Of a stretch of DNA of 64,000 nucleotides, positions 11,601 to 22,908 are shown piece after piece. Both the position numbers and the translations under genes were made by a program. How positions within the stretch are numbered: position 1 is the first letter of the stretch; each line of letters begins with the position of its first letter. The notes beneath the pieces were generated by a model. That model was not told the DNA's origin and did not search any database. It saw only the letters and a list, made by a program, of their open reading frames with translations. The DNA lies in the NCBI GenBank assembly GCA_000149265.1, contig CH002364.1, forward strand, positions 788,833 through 852,832, read 5' to 3'. Source of the DNA: Ciona savignyi (Eukaryota > Chordata > Ascidiacea > Phlebobranchia > Cionidae).

Positions 11601-12943
11601 TAGTTTTTGAGGATGTTAAAGATCTCCGTCTTCGGTCGTGTGTTATGCTTACCAGTGCTGATATTGAGGGTGAACATAACTTACTATCAAGTAAGCGGTG
11701 TACAGTTGCCAGCAGCAGTAGTGATGCTAATCTATCGGACCCTGTCTAACCTCTAAACATTGGACATGCAGTTGGTCAATTAGTCATAGACGATCGTCAG
11801 TGGATAGAACTTTTAGACTAGGCATGGACAATCCCAGGCACGCGAGCTCGTATTTCTGGCTCGCTAGGTCAAGGAAATTAGATTCCTTTCTCTTAGAGAT
11901 AATAACTTAAAAGTTGTTGTATTATTTGGGCTTTGACCACGTGCATAAAATGTTTATTAGAGAAGTTGTGAAGATTTTATTATTTATTACCGTGTTATTG
12001 TTACTCAACAAACACCAAAGAGTACAACAATCCGCTTGCAAATTTCGCAATCGCAACCTGCTGCGACAGACGAATCGGACGTGAGAGAAATTTGTACGTT
12101 TGTGCTGCAGACAAACAGATGTAGTTAATATCAGTTACCCTTACAAAGCATCCTAATTTACTTTTGTTAGCAATTTGAGATACAAATTGTTATAAGGCTA
12201 AACATGAAGTACCATGTACCGGTAAGGTCATACATGCATATTTCGGCAAGTAAAAAAAGGCAGGTTAACTTATTGTACATTAGCTCATCGTTACGTTTAT
12301 CAAATTGCGTTAATGAGAGTAAAAATTCATCGTTCAACACACTTTTTCACCTGCCTAAGGTTTGCTGTATCAGTAATAGTACAGCGCTTGCTTATTTTGC
12401 AGTAAAGATGAAAAAATTAAAAGTCATTACTGTAAAAAATTATTTCGTTTTTTTGTCCCTACCGAATGTTTGGACCATCAGCTAACAAACTTCAAATTGA
12501 TGTACGCGATATATTTATAAGCTATTCAAACTGATATTTTCTTAGAAATAAAACTTAAACCTTTTTAAATCATTTTTTTCAAAACAGGCACTTTTAAGAA
12601 TGAAAAAAAATATTTTCTCACGAATTGTTAGTTGGCACGCGGAAGGATTTTGCCATTTAATTTTAGCCGATTTTGGCACCCAGACCGAAAAAGGTTGCCC
12701 ATCCGTGTTTTGGACAATGTGCGGTGTCCAGGGCCGGTTTTTTTATCAAATTGGGCCCCGCACCTTGAAGGGGCCCCGCGCTAGCGGTGGTCTTTCTGTA
12801 TTACGAGTTTAAAATACTACTAAAACGTAAAATAAAATATGAAATAATATTCTTTCTCATAATATAAATTTGTTATGCATCGTAACTAAGTTAAATTTAT
12901 ATTTCTGTGTCTGCCTGTTACGTCATAATGAATATGGTTGCTA

Positions 12944-12949
<6 letters not shown>

Positions 12950-12974
<25 letters not shown>
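12950..12974. repeat. (TA)n microsatellite
   Basis: An uninterrupted TA dinucleotide run directly left of the nested pogo-like MITE. A shorter TA run lies on its right side at about 13491-13508. Confidence 0.9.
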
Positions 12975-12976
<2 letters not shown>

Positions 12977-12979
<3 letters not shown>

Positions 12980-13491
12980 TAGAACCCCGCTTACCTGACC
13001 ACCTATGGGACCGTGATCAAGCGGTCGCGTTAGCGGGGTGGTCGTGTTAGTGAATTTTGATTTGCAGCCAGTTGTCGTCATATGCAGCTTAAACGTCTGC
13101 ATTTTTACTAAATTTTTACCAAATGCCATTATTTTTATCAGATACTGCAAAATGAATTCAATACTAAAGTTTATCTTGTAGGATTCAGTTCTGTCTGCCA
13201 CATTTTTTTTGTGTGCGCTCATTTATTCTTATTGTTTCGATCATAAAACAAATTTAACCTTGTTATTTTGGTGACAAAGGCAAATTATTTAGCACATGTG
13301 GTCACTTAAGCGGAGTTAAATTTGGAGTTTTGCACCAAAATATGGCGGTCCTGGTCTGGAAACCGGGGTGGTCGCGTTATTGAAACAGAATGCAATGCAT
13401 TACCATAGTAAATTATTTGGAACCGCACTAAAGTGGTCTTGATAATGAGGTGGTCGTGTTATCGAGGTGGTCTACAAGCGGGGTTCCACTG
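12977..13491. mobile_element. pogo/Tigger-like MITE nested in the hAT element
   Basis: The left end CAGTAGAACCCCGCTTACCT pairs with the right end (minus strand CAGTGGAACCCCGCTTG). The next block, GACCACCT, is also mirrored. The CAGTxGAACCCCG terminus and TA-rich target are typical of pogo-type Tc1/mariner elements. No transposase is present. A shorter relative lies at 31132-31436. Confidence 0.65.
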
Positions 13492-14982
13492 TATATATAT
13501 ATATATATGTTTGGAAGTAAAACAATATAGCCTATCGTAAAAAAGCATCCACCTTTAATTTGTTTTATAGCAAGTATTAAATGTCTATTTTTGTAGTTTG
13601 TATGTACTGGTATGTATTTTATGATATATAAACACCCATAAATTTTGCTATGAAGAGTAGCGGCCCCCTCGTCACATTTCTAATTGGGCCCCGCGGTTCC
13701 TAGCACCGGGCCTGGCGGTGTCCTTCTTAAAGCTTTATTTGGCCTTTAGTTAGGGGAGTGAAACTTCAACGTCTGGTAAAATCTCCTTTGAAGAAATATG
13801 CCCATTTGACAGAAAGGACGAATATTTAACAAACCACCCCCAGACGGTATTTAACATTGAAAGTGTTATTCTATTTAAATTGTTTGCTTGCACATTAGGC
13901 TACTGCTGATTTATAGGCTACTGCTGATTATCTTGACGTCATACTGCATTGTTACTATCGGTATGTTGGTTGGTATCTTTTAAATTGCTGCTTTAACTGC
14001 TAGATTGTAAAAACTTAATTAACTTTATAATTACCGGTAGATACCTGCTAATGCAATTCCCCCGCTAAAAGTGGTGTTCTATTAGAGGTGGCGTTTAAAT
14101 AGAGGGAGGTTTTACGGTAGGCAATGTTTTCCACCAAGCACGCGTATGTTAAGTACTAACAAAATATTCGACGATGGGCATTTTTGTGCATTGTTAGAGT
14201 TTATGGTCCAGTGTGGGGACAATGTTCTTCAAGACCACTTGTAGCATGGTTCTCTGTACATATCCCCAATTACACAAAACGATTTCATAAATCTATCGAT
14301 GGGGTTCTGCGCAAATCCATATCAGAAGAAGTGTGTAAGGCTATTTTGTGCTCTTTTGACTGATGACACACACGATAGCTTGAGAAACAGTTTTCAGTTC
14401 TTATTGGATCCGCTCCAACAACAAGACACGTATAGGGTTTTCAGATGCGTTTAATCCAGCATGACCGACACGAAATAAACAGCCAGAATCAAACGATTTA
14501 AAAAAAGGTTGACTTACGTGCCTAAAACATGACATAGTACATTTACATTATAAAACAATTTCACAAATTACCCAGCAACAATAATAAACCGTTAAATACT
14601 GTACTACCACACAAAATTCCGTACACCTTGTTTTTTTGGCTGCAATACTCGAATACAAGGCAACGGAGGCAATGCTCTTATATGCTGTTGCGGGAATCCG
14701 TGACTCGATGTTTATAGTAACTCAAGTTATTATGCGGGGTTTTACAGGAACAACCAAGCCTCCCCGAGATTGCAATTCGGTTGCAAATATTTTCTGTGAC
14801 AACTGCTACCAGTGAACGGTCGTTTAACATTTCGAAATTAAACAAACATTACTTGCGTTCCACAATATGGGCGTAACTCGGTCAAACGGCCTTGCCTTCC
14901 TTTTCATACACCGTGATTTAAACTTAAATTATTTGAAAAAACGTTAGCGCGTAGATTTTATCTACAAGAAGAATATCGTGAC

Positions 14983-15074
14983 AGAATAGAATAGGATATT
15001 CATGTTTATCCAGTTTCGCACCTACAACCTTTCGATTGAAAGGCGACGCACTTAACTGCTAGACCAACGGGTGG
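14983..15074 (-). mobile_element. SINE family 1, internally deleted (tail joined to tRNA head)
   Basis: The GGATA tail and GATATTCATGTTTATCC are joined directly to CAGTTTCGCACCTACAACC and the tRNA-like head. About 200 bp of body is missing while both ends remain. Confidence 0.65.
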
Positions 15075-15267
15075 AGTTTAATCGGTATTTATTTCGGTTC
15101 ACGCGCACACTCTTCTTCAGCGCTTTAAACCTATTTAATCATAATTATTTTTTGTTTCCAAATTGATGTTTTTTTGCCTAGGTTTGGAGGCCGTGTTCGC
15201 TATAATTAATTATTTACAAACCAATTTTTAATGGATTGTTTTAGCTGTTCGTTTCGTCGTCTTGGGG

Positions 15268-15657
15268 GTATTCCCCGAAAGAGGGTATTCCCCGAAGCTA
15301 TGAAAAACTAAATCGTGCTGAAACAGGGGTATTCCCCGAAGCCATGAAAAACTAAATCGTGCTATTTTGAAAATTTAGCTTCATTTTACTACAGCGCTTG
15401 AAAAGAAGCTATAATTTAAAAACCTTTGTGGTGAAATGTTCGTAAATCTAACACGATTATTCTTTTTTTAATTACACATGGAAAATAAGTTTGACTTGAT
15501 AACTATGGGACCGATGCGTTTATGCTTGCAGAAACTAACTACATACTACGTGTATAAAATACAATTTGCGGTAAGGAACCTTGTAGCATAAATATATGGC
15601 ATACAGAATGTGTTTTACAAATTGTGGTGGTTAAACACGTGGTTGACACTCTCTAGT
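15268..15657. mobile_element. Foldback element fragment (right-terminal part)
   Basis: It begins with GGTATTCCCCGAAG-type repeats, where a ~55-bp block is tandemly duplicated. It then runs through TATGCTTGCAGAAAC and ends at CACGTGGTTGACACTCTCTAG. This is the right terminus of the element that is complete at 60613-62502. Its end coincides with the start of the 1.3-kb tandem array. Confidence 0.7.
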
Positions 15658-18600
15658 TTCTTACAACGTCCGCTACCTACCGTGCTAACATACACAGCCG
15701 ATTGGCAATCGCTACTGAGAAATTACACTTTTTACAACATAAATTACTCTCCATTTTTTTAATAAAAAACGCACATGTCCCTTCTTCTTAATTAATATAA
15801 CTTGTTATATTTGTCAAGGAGTAATGTTTATAGCTTAGTTCCGATTTACGATTGTTTTGACTTTTGCAAACATGCTCGTTTTTCATGTTTATTCAAATGT
15901 GATCACCTTATATACATTATATCGACGACGAGTCATGCTTTGTAGGTGTATCAAGAGTTTAAGTTTTTATTAGCGATTTGGGCTGCTTTGGTGACATAAT
16001 GGGTATAGGGTTGGCTTATCACCAATTAATTGCTGACGTGTGGTACCTCCTGTGTCAAGGTATTTAAGTAAGTGATTTAGCGTCTGTGTTTTCTGTTTAA
16101 CTTTTTATCGAATCCTTTGACTTATTCAAGGTAATAATATTACACAATGGAAAAACATAATACGACAACCTCTTAAAATGCCGTATTTATATCATTATTT
16201 CAGCGAGAAACCACAAGTAACTTAAAACAATGTAAAACTTATTTAGGCACACTGGGTTACCTCGGACAACTTGTTCGAATAAGAGGCTACGTTATGAAAC
16301 AATATGCTCGAGCGTGCTTATTCACTGGTCGCATCGCGATAATGTTATGACTCCCTCCAAACATTCCTTTAGCTCAGCACGTTCCTATCATCGAGGAAAG
16401 CGTATATCCCTGATTGAGCGGATGTTTTTGTTGGTGCTAAAATTTTAAAGAAATTATCGATAGTATTTTTCCATTAGATATTAAGATTTTACTTGCTGTA
16501 CTACCTTTTGCGAATTACCAACACATATGTTGTTGCCAAAACCCATTTTAAAAGTGGTATTTTGTGTTGGTTGTACCTAAATTACCGATAATTTATAACT
16601 ATTTCGCCATACGTAGCATTAGATTTACTCATAAAATGGGAAAACGCAAATACGTAATAACGGGGACAATTCTTTTGATAACCTTGTGGCCACTGCCGAG
16701 TATGCCGTAGGTATTGCAGTGGTTTTACTACGATTGATAAATTGCTACACCTTTAGTTCAATCTATCAAACCACTTGTTTCATGCAACGTCCGATACCTG
16801 CCAAAAACATAAATTGTTTTCCATACTTAAAAAAAAGAAGAAAAGTTTCCAGTCAACTAACATTACGTTTTCTATATGTACATGATTGATGTTTAAAGAT
16901 TTGTTCCGGTTGGAGATTTACGATTGTGATTTTTTCGAACACGCTCTATTTTTTATGTTTCTCCAAATGTGATCACCTCAAATGCTATATCGAGAAAGGT
17001 GTGGCCAGGGTTTCAGTTTTTCTTAGTGATTTTGGTTGCTTTTGGTGACATAATACGTATAAGTCGGAAGTATTTTGCTGAGTAACAATGGTAGTAACTT
17101 CCCAATGTCTGTATGATTTGCCGCATGTGCTTGACTTATCTCCTGTGTTTCTTGTTTAACTGTTTATTGACCCCTTAAATCAGAGGTGGGCAGCTTCTCT
17201 AGTCAGCAGGCCAGCTGTGGAAAAATGAAGTTTTTTGGTGGGCCGGATTTCTACATAAATAGTATTCCATATCTTAATAACGAGGTATGGTTGAATACAG
17301 GCCGCGGGCCGGTCAAAATCCCTTCACGGGCCGGACCCGTCCCAAGGGGCAGTATATTGAGCAACGCTGGCTTAATCATATCCAATGTATTAATATTATT
17401 ACAACGGCAAAACTTAATACAACAACCGTCAAAATGTTTTATTTATATCATTATTTCATCGACATATCACCGATAACTTAAAAAATGTAAAACTATAATA
17501 ATCACACCAGTTAACCTCGGACAACTTGTTGAATAAGAGGTTACGTAAGAAAAATAATACACCCTTGCGTGCTTTTTCACTCGTCGCATCACGATAAGGG
17601 TATGACTTCCTCCAAACATTCCTTTATCTCAGCACGTTCTCTCGCATCAAGGAAAGCGTATATCCCTGATGGAGCAGATGTTTTTGTTGGTGCTAAAATT
17701 AAAAAAATCGATGGTACTTTTCCATCAGGCATTAGGCTTTTACTTGCGGTGCAACCACTGCGAATAACAAAGACACATGTTGTTGCCAAGATGTATTTTA
17801 AAAGAAGTATTTTGTGTTGCTTGTACCTAAAATCACGAGCATTTATAACTATTTCGCCATACGTAGCATTAAATTTACTCTTATAAAATGGGAAAACGCA
17901 AAGACGTAATAACGGGGACAACTCTTTGGATAACCCCGTGCCCACTGCCGGGTATGCCGTAGGTATTGCAGTGGCTTATCTACGAGTTATATATTGTTAC
18001 ACCTTAACTTCCATCAAACTTCTAGTTTCATACAACGTTCGATACCTGCCGAAAACATAAATTGTTTTCCATACTTTTTTTAAAAAAGGAAAAGTTCCCA
18101 GTCAACTAACATAACGTGTTATATGTACAGAAATGATGTTAATAGATTTGTTACGATTGGAGATTTACAATTGTTTTGATTTTTGCGAAAATGCTCGTTT
18201 TTTATGTTTTTTCTATAATGTGCACACCTAAATGTTCTATCGAGAAAGTTGTGGCCAGGTTTTCAGTTTTTCTTAGCAATTTGGGCTGCTTTGGGGACAT
18301 AACGGGTATATGCTTGGCGTATAACCAATTAATTTATCCTTATGTGTAAGCGGATCGGACGTGTGGTACCTCCCGTGTCAAAGTAAGTGGTTTGCTAAGT
18401 AACAATGGTAGTAATTTTCCAATGTCTGTGCGATTGGCCGCATGTGCTTGACCTATCTCATGTGTTTCTTGTTTAACTATACATTGACCTCTTAAATCAG
18501 GGGGTGGGCAGCTTCTCTAGTCAGCGGGCCAGCTGTGGAAAAATGAAGTATTTGGTGGTCCAGATTATTACATAAATAGTATTCCATATCTTAATTACGA

Positions 18601-19400
18601 GGTATGGTTGGATACAGGCCGCGTGCCGGACCCGGCCCGAATGCCGTATGTTGGGTATGCCTGCCTTAAACATATCCAAGGTATTAATATTACCACAATG
18701 GCAAAACTTAATACGACAACCCTCAAAATACCTTATATCATTATTTCATCGCCATATCACCAATAACTTAAAATAATGTAAAACTCAATTAGACACAACA
18801 GTTTACCTCGGACAACTTGTTGAATAAGAGGCTACGTAAGGAAATAATACACCCGTGCGTGCTATTATTCACTCGTCGCATCACGATAAGGGTATAACTT
18901 CCTCCAAACATTCCTTTAGCTCAGCACGTTCTCTTGCATCGAGGAAAGCGTATATCCCTGATGGAGCAGATGTTTTTGTTGGTGCTAAAAATTAAACGCA
19001 AAACATCGATCGTACTTTTCCATTAGACATAAGGCGTTTACTTGCGGTGCAACCATTGCGAATTATCAATATACATGTTGTAGCCAAAATGTATTTTAAA
19101 AGTAATGTTTTGTGTTGCTTGTACCTAAAATAAAGGGCATACATAACTATTTCCCCATTGGTAGCATGAAATGTACTCATGAGATGTCGAAACGGGAAAA
19201 TAGTTTAACGGGGACAATCTTACCAGGGTAGAACTGCCGAGTATGCCGTGGGTATTGCAGGTTGTTCACTACGATTGATCAATTGCTACACCTTTAGTTT
19301 AAACTATCAAACCACCTGTTTCACACAACGCCCACTACTTTGCCCTCGTGCACAGCGGATTAATAGGTGGATATTTCCGAAGCCACATTTAAAAACGCAC
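15658..19400 (+). repeat. ~1.3-kb tandem repeat array, block 1 (about three units)
   Basis: Marker strings recur with a period of about 1.25-1.3 kb. CCTCCAAACATTCCT occurs at about 16355, 17608 and 18900. GAAAACATAAATTGTTTTCC occurs near 16803 and 18050, and GGTGGGCAGCTTCTCTAGTC near 17189 and 18506. The last marker, followed by CCGCGGGCCGG-type sequence, resembles a hAT terminal region, so the unit itself contains old transposon sequence. Some units keep overlapping open frames on both strands (for example 17587-17886 plus, 17589-17945 minus); others have stops, so I do not call a gene. Part of another unit continues at 20990-21336. Confidence 0.75.
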
Positions 19401-19608
19401 AATTAATTGTGTTACATTCAAGCTGAGCATCGTCAGATAAATGTGTTGATTGTGCATTCAGAGATGTTTTCTTGAAATAAGTTAAGAAAATAATTCCCGG
19501 ACCTGCTTTCTCACTTGTCACATGTCATCGATATTATTGTTCTTTATAGCGATTTTTTTGTACAAATTAAATGTTAGGATTTTAGAACCAAAAAACTTCT
19601 GCTCGATC

Positions 19609-19665
19609 CCGGATATACGCTTTCTGCGATGCAAGAGAACGTGCTGAGCCGTAGAGCAAAAGAGA
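19609..19665 (-). repeat. Inverted 57-bp piece of the 1.3-kb unit upstream of the peptide gene
   Basis: GATATACGCTTTCTGCGATG and CAAGAGAACGTGCTGAGC are reverse complements of the CAGCACGTTCTCTTGCATCG and GAAAGCGTATATCC of the tandem unit. The same piece sits at 28488-28544 in block 2. It lies about 150 bp upstream of the peptide gene start, within the likely promoter. Confidence 0.6.
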
Positions 19666-19750
19666 GGATATTTCGGAAATAGAAAAAAAGTCGTGTCTGC
19701 TATATATTCCTGCCCAAAATCGAACAAAGTTATCTTTCTTGAAAGACTAC

Positions 19751-19765
19751 TATAAAGGTATAAAG
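19751..19765 (+). promoter_or_regulatory. Double TATA box of the Arg-rich peptide gene, copy 1
   Basis: TATAAAG occurs twice, at 19751-19757 and 19759-19765, 55-69 bp before the start codon. A transcription start near 19785 would leave a short leader. The block 2 copy is at 28629. Confidence 0.55.
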
Positions 19766-19819
19766 TTGTTTTATCCTTTATGTATAGAGACTGTTTTGTG
19801 ACAACAAAGAATTTTGCAG

Positions 19820-20101
19820 ATGAATAAGGCTATCTTCGTACTCCTTCTCGCACTTGTGCTTCTGGTCACTGAAGAATCTGACGCTTGGCGTCGTCGCAGA
19901 GTTCGCCGCAGACGTAGACGTTGGTACAACCAAGCAGAACAACAAGAACAAGAAACTCCAGGTAATATTTATATCAAAGAGGGCCTGTAATCTTTTAAGA
20001 GGGCCTGCTATTTTGAATATTGGTATGTAGGAGGAGACCTATAACTGAGATGAATTTTAGAATCGGAAGCCGATCAGCTGGATGCCGATGACGAAGAGTA
20101 A
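19820..20101 (+). CDS. Secreted Arg-rich antimicrobial-type peptide precursor, copy 1
   Basis: Two coding exons (19820-19961, 20061-20101) encode 60 residues. Residues 1-22 form a signal peptide (basic start, Leu/Val core, ending SDA). Then comes WRRRRVRRRRRRW, with ten Arg in 13 residues and Trp at both ends. A Gln/Glu-rich spacer (YNQAEQQEQETP) and an acidic tail ending DADDEE follow; the tail could neutralise the basic core before processing. Signal peptide, cationic core and acidic propiece is the layout of tunicate haemocyte antimicrobial peptides such as clavanins, styelins and the Ciona MAM/PAP peptides. No Gly follows the core, so C-terminal amidation is not suggested. A third, non-coding exon follows an intron at 20124-20179, and AATAAA is at 20223-20228. 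The start codon directly follows TTTTGCAG, a splice-acceptor-like string. Activity is inferred from layout, not shown. Confidence 0.75.
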
Positions 20102-20222
20102 GCACTCGATCATAACCAACAAGGTAAATTATTTCTTTATCTCAGCTATATGTTGTCTAAATGTCTTATTCCATTTCAGGTCGACATGATGCACAAAATC
20201 GTGTTTTAATTTATGGCGACCA

Positions 20223-20228
20223 AATAAA
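20223..20228 (+). terminator. Poly(A) signal of peptide gene copy 1
   Basis: AATAAA in the last exon, about 120 bp after the stop codon and after a 3'-UTR intron (donor at 20124, acceptor ending 20179). Confidence 0.65.
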
Positions 20229-20548
20229 AGAAATCTATTTAAATCATTTTGCGTCGTCCATTAAATGAAGCAATAGTATAATGTACCAGTAAGGAGTGTG
20301 CAGGGTATTATACAATGTTACAAGGAATTTGTAACGAATCTAAAGTTTGAATCTAAAGTTATTTTCCAAATTTTCCGTTAGGCTTATTAGCACCAACTAA
20401 AGCTTCCGCTAAATCTGGATAACACGCTTTCCCGCAATATTAAATAACACGCTAAGCCATGGCGTACTATATTTTCTTAATTTCTTTCAGATTTTTTAAC
20501 TCAGGTAGCACAAAACCAACAGACCCTATTAGTTTTGAATGATTTTTT

Positions 20549-20631
20549 CCCATGATGCTGGGCTCGTCACAAGGACCGTTTTTTTAAATAAGAGTTGGTA
20601 TATGGATCAGTCGCGTTAACCATTCGGCCAG
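20549..20631 (-). mobile_element. tRNA-derived repeat (family 2), block 1 copy
   Basis: On the minus strand GGCCGAATGGTTAACGCGAC (A box) is followed about 80 bp on by ACGAGCCCAGCATCATGGG. The better copy at 31509-31608 carries the B box GGGTTCGAAAC. The long spacing suggests derivation from a Ser/Leu-type tRNA with a variable arm. Confidence 0.5.
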
Positions 20632-21168
20632 TTTGGAAAGTTAAAACTGCGTGCGTTTTATTGTATCCGCATTTAACTAAGAATAAAATACCTTACGTGA
20701 CGGAGTTTGGGTTGCGAAAGTCATACATATAGTTAGCACCAAAAGAACCAACTAATTTATGCAAAACCTCACAGGTAAAACCTAAAACTAATGCAGATAG
20801 TAAAATGCAAAACATATCTCGGCCCGCTTTAGCATATAAATGTAATTATTATTAGCACGATGCCAGAACTACGCGTCAAACCAAACAATGTGTAATTTAT
20901 TACATCATTTTAGAGACATGTTACAAATAATTTTTATAACTCATCACGGTACACTTGTTTACATAAGATAACTGGTTGTTGCAATGTACGGGAATAATTC
21001 ATGTAAGTACTTTTTCATTCATCGCATCAGAATAACGTTATGACTCCCTCCAAACATTCCTTTGTTTCGATGTTAATAATAAATAAAACAACGAGCATGT
21101 ATAAATATTTCCCCATTCGTAGCATAAAATGTATTCATAAGACGGGTAGGCCTAAACGCAGAAGAGGA

Positions 21169-21268
21169 NNNNNNNNNNNNNNNNNNNNNNNNNNNNNNNN
21201 NNNNNNNNNNNNNNNNNNNNNNNNNNNNNNNNNNNNNNNNNNNNNNNNNNNNNNNNNNNNNNNNNNNN
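21169..21268. other. Assembly gap, 100 N
   Basis: Exactly 100 N, a conventional fixed-size gap. The flanks match block 2 at 30041-30048 and 30083 onward, where only 34 bp lie between them, so the real missing sequence is probably about 34 bp. Confidence 0.9.
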
Positions 21269-21336
21269 GGGTTTGCCGCAGGTATTGCAGTGTGCTGTTA
21301 AATACGGTCGATAAATTGCAACACACTTTTATTTTA

Positions 21337-22908
21337 ACTAGAGAGTGTCAACCACGTGTTTAACCACCACTATTATGTAAAACACATGTTGCATGCCATA
21401 TATTCATGCTACAGGGTCCCTAACCACATTTTGTATTTTATACACTGTGTATGTAGTTATTGTTTCTGCAAGCATAAACTCATGGGCTCCCATAGTTATT
21501 TAACCAAACTTCTTCTCTATGTGTAGGTAAAAAAGAACAATCGCGATAGATTTACAAAAATTTTATCACAAATGTTTTAAATTAAAGCTTTTTTTAAGTG
21601 CTGTATTGAAATTATACTAAATTCCTAAAATAGTTCGATTTACGTTTTCATGGCTTCGGGGAATTCCCCCATGGGCTTGGTAAATAAGTTTATGTTTTTA
21701 CATATGTGGGTCATGTTAACTATCCATTTTTAAGTTTTAATCCGATTTGACGAATCCTTGTTGGAAGATGTCAGTGCAATGTGGCATTCTTGTCACAATC
21801 ATGAGTCAGGAACATATCTTCGTTTTTAAGGGAGTTACCCTAAGTAAATGTTTTCTTTCTTTTAAGTGACACAGGGTGGCTAACGATCTAGCATTTCACC
21901 AAATCTGATCAAAATTAGAGCAGCCGGTTAAACGCTATGTTCCGAAAAGCTAATTTTTTAGAAAAATAACCGTTTTGGATTTTAACGTCTCCGGGGAGTT
22001 CCCCTAGATTTATCACCCACAATTTTGCTCCTGCGTATCTAGACCATTTTGTCTAACAAACAACAAAGCTTTATTACTATTTTATTATTCCTTCTGGTAG
22101 ATGTCGGGGCGACATGCCATGCCTATCACAATCATGATTTGAGAACAAAATCTTATTTTTTAGGGTATTTCCCTAGATATTTTTTTTATTATTTTCTAAT
22201 TGTTAAATCAGTGACTAATGCCCTTACATTCTACCAAATCTGATTAAAATTGGAGCAGTTGTTTAAGCGCTATGCCCAAAAAAGCTAATTTTTTAGAAAT
22301 AAATACCGTTTTGGTTTTTAACGCCCCCGGGGAATTCCCCTAAAATTATCACCCAAAATTTTGGTTTCTGCATATCTAGACCATGTTGTTTAACAAATAA
22401 CAAAGTTTCATTAAGATTCCATTAACCCTTCTGGTAGATGTCGGGGCGACATGGCATGCCTGTCACAATTATCATTTAACAGCAAAAGTTTAATTTTTTA
22501 GGTATTTTGCCTAGGTAATTGTTTTATTTCTTTTGAAGTGTTAAATCAGTGACTAGTGTACTAACATTCCAGCCAAATTTGATTAAAATTGGAGTAGCCG
22601 TTCAAGCGCTATGGCCTAAAAAGCTATTTTTTTAGAAAAAAATGACCGTTTTTGTTTTTAACGTCCATGGGGAATTCCCCTAAATTTATTACCCAAAATT
22701 TTGGTTTCTGCATATCTAGACCATGTTGTCTAAAAAACCACCAAGTTTTATTGCGATTCCATTATTCCTTCTGGTAGATGTCGGGGCGCCATGCCATGCC
22801 TGTCAAGCGTTTGACGAAGAAAAAAAAGAAAAAAAAAAAAAGAAAAAAAAAAAACGGACAAAAACAATATGTGTCCCATTTTTTCAAATGGGACCCATAA
22901 CTATCAAA
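21337..22908. mobile_element. Foldback element, left half, inserted in block 1
   Basis: Starts ACTAGAGAGTGTCAACCACG, continues through the terminal region (CATGCTACAGGGTCCCTAAC, TTTCTGCAAGCATAAACTCA), then about three tandem copies of a ~360-bp unit. Each unit has GGGGAATTCCCC, ATATCTAGACCATG, ATGTCGGGGCGACATG and a GGAGCAGCCG-type block. It ends in an A-rich tract and AATGGGACCCATAA, joined directly to host sequence. Block 2 has no insertion at the matching point (about 30147). Confidence 0.75.

Larger units (their letters stand above)
12729..13714. mobile_element. Non-autonomous hAT element, 986 bp, with perfect 8-bp TSD
   Basis: The left end is CAGGGCCGGTTTTTTT; the right end on the minus strand is CAGGCCCGGTGC, an imperfect hAT-style terminal inverted repeat. 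A second GGGCCCCGC match lies just inside each end. The flanks carry the identical octamer GCGGTGTC at 12721-12728 and 13715-13722, the 8-bp duplication typical of hAT transposition. It contains a nested MITE and a (TA)n tract, and no transposase frame. Confidence 0.85.
11640..14930 (+). pseudogene. Broken hAT (ZMYM/TTF-type) transposase, interrupted by another hAT
   Basis: Three stretches read as decayed transposase. Near 11755-11830: LNIGHAVGQLVIDDRQW, then a stop and AWTIP. Near 14180-14300: FCALLEFMVQCGDNVLQDHL and GSLYISPITQNDFI. Near 14750-14870: LPEIAIRLQIFSVTTATSER, SFNISKLNKHYLRSTIW, which is the C-terminal hAT dimerisation region. Stops and frame changes lie between them. A 986-bp hAT element (12729-13714) sits inside. 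The function is lost. The family call rests on the C-terminal motif and is moderate; the N-terminal part is weaker. Confidence 0.5.
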
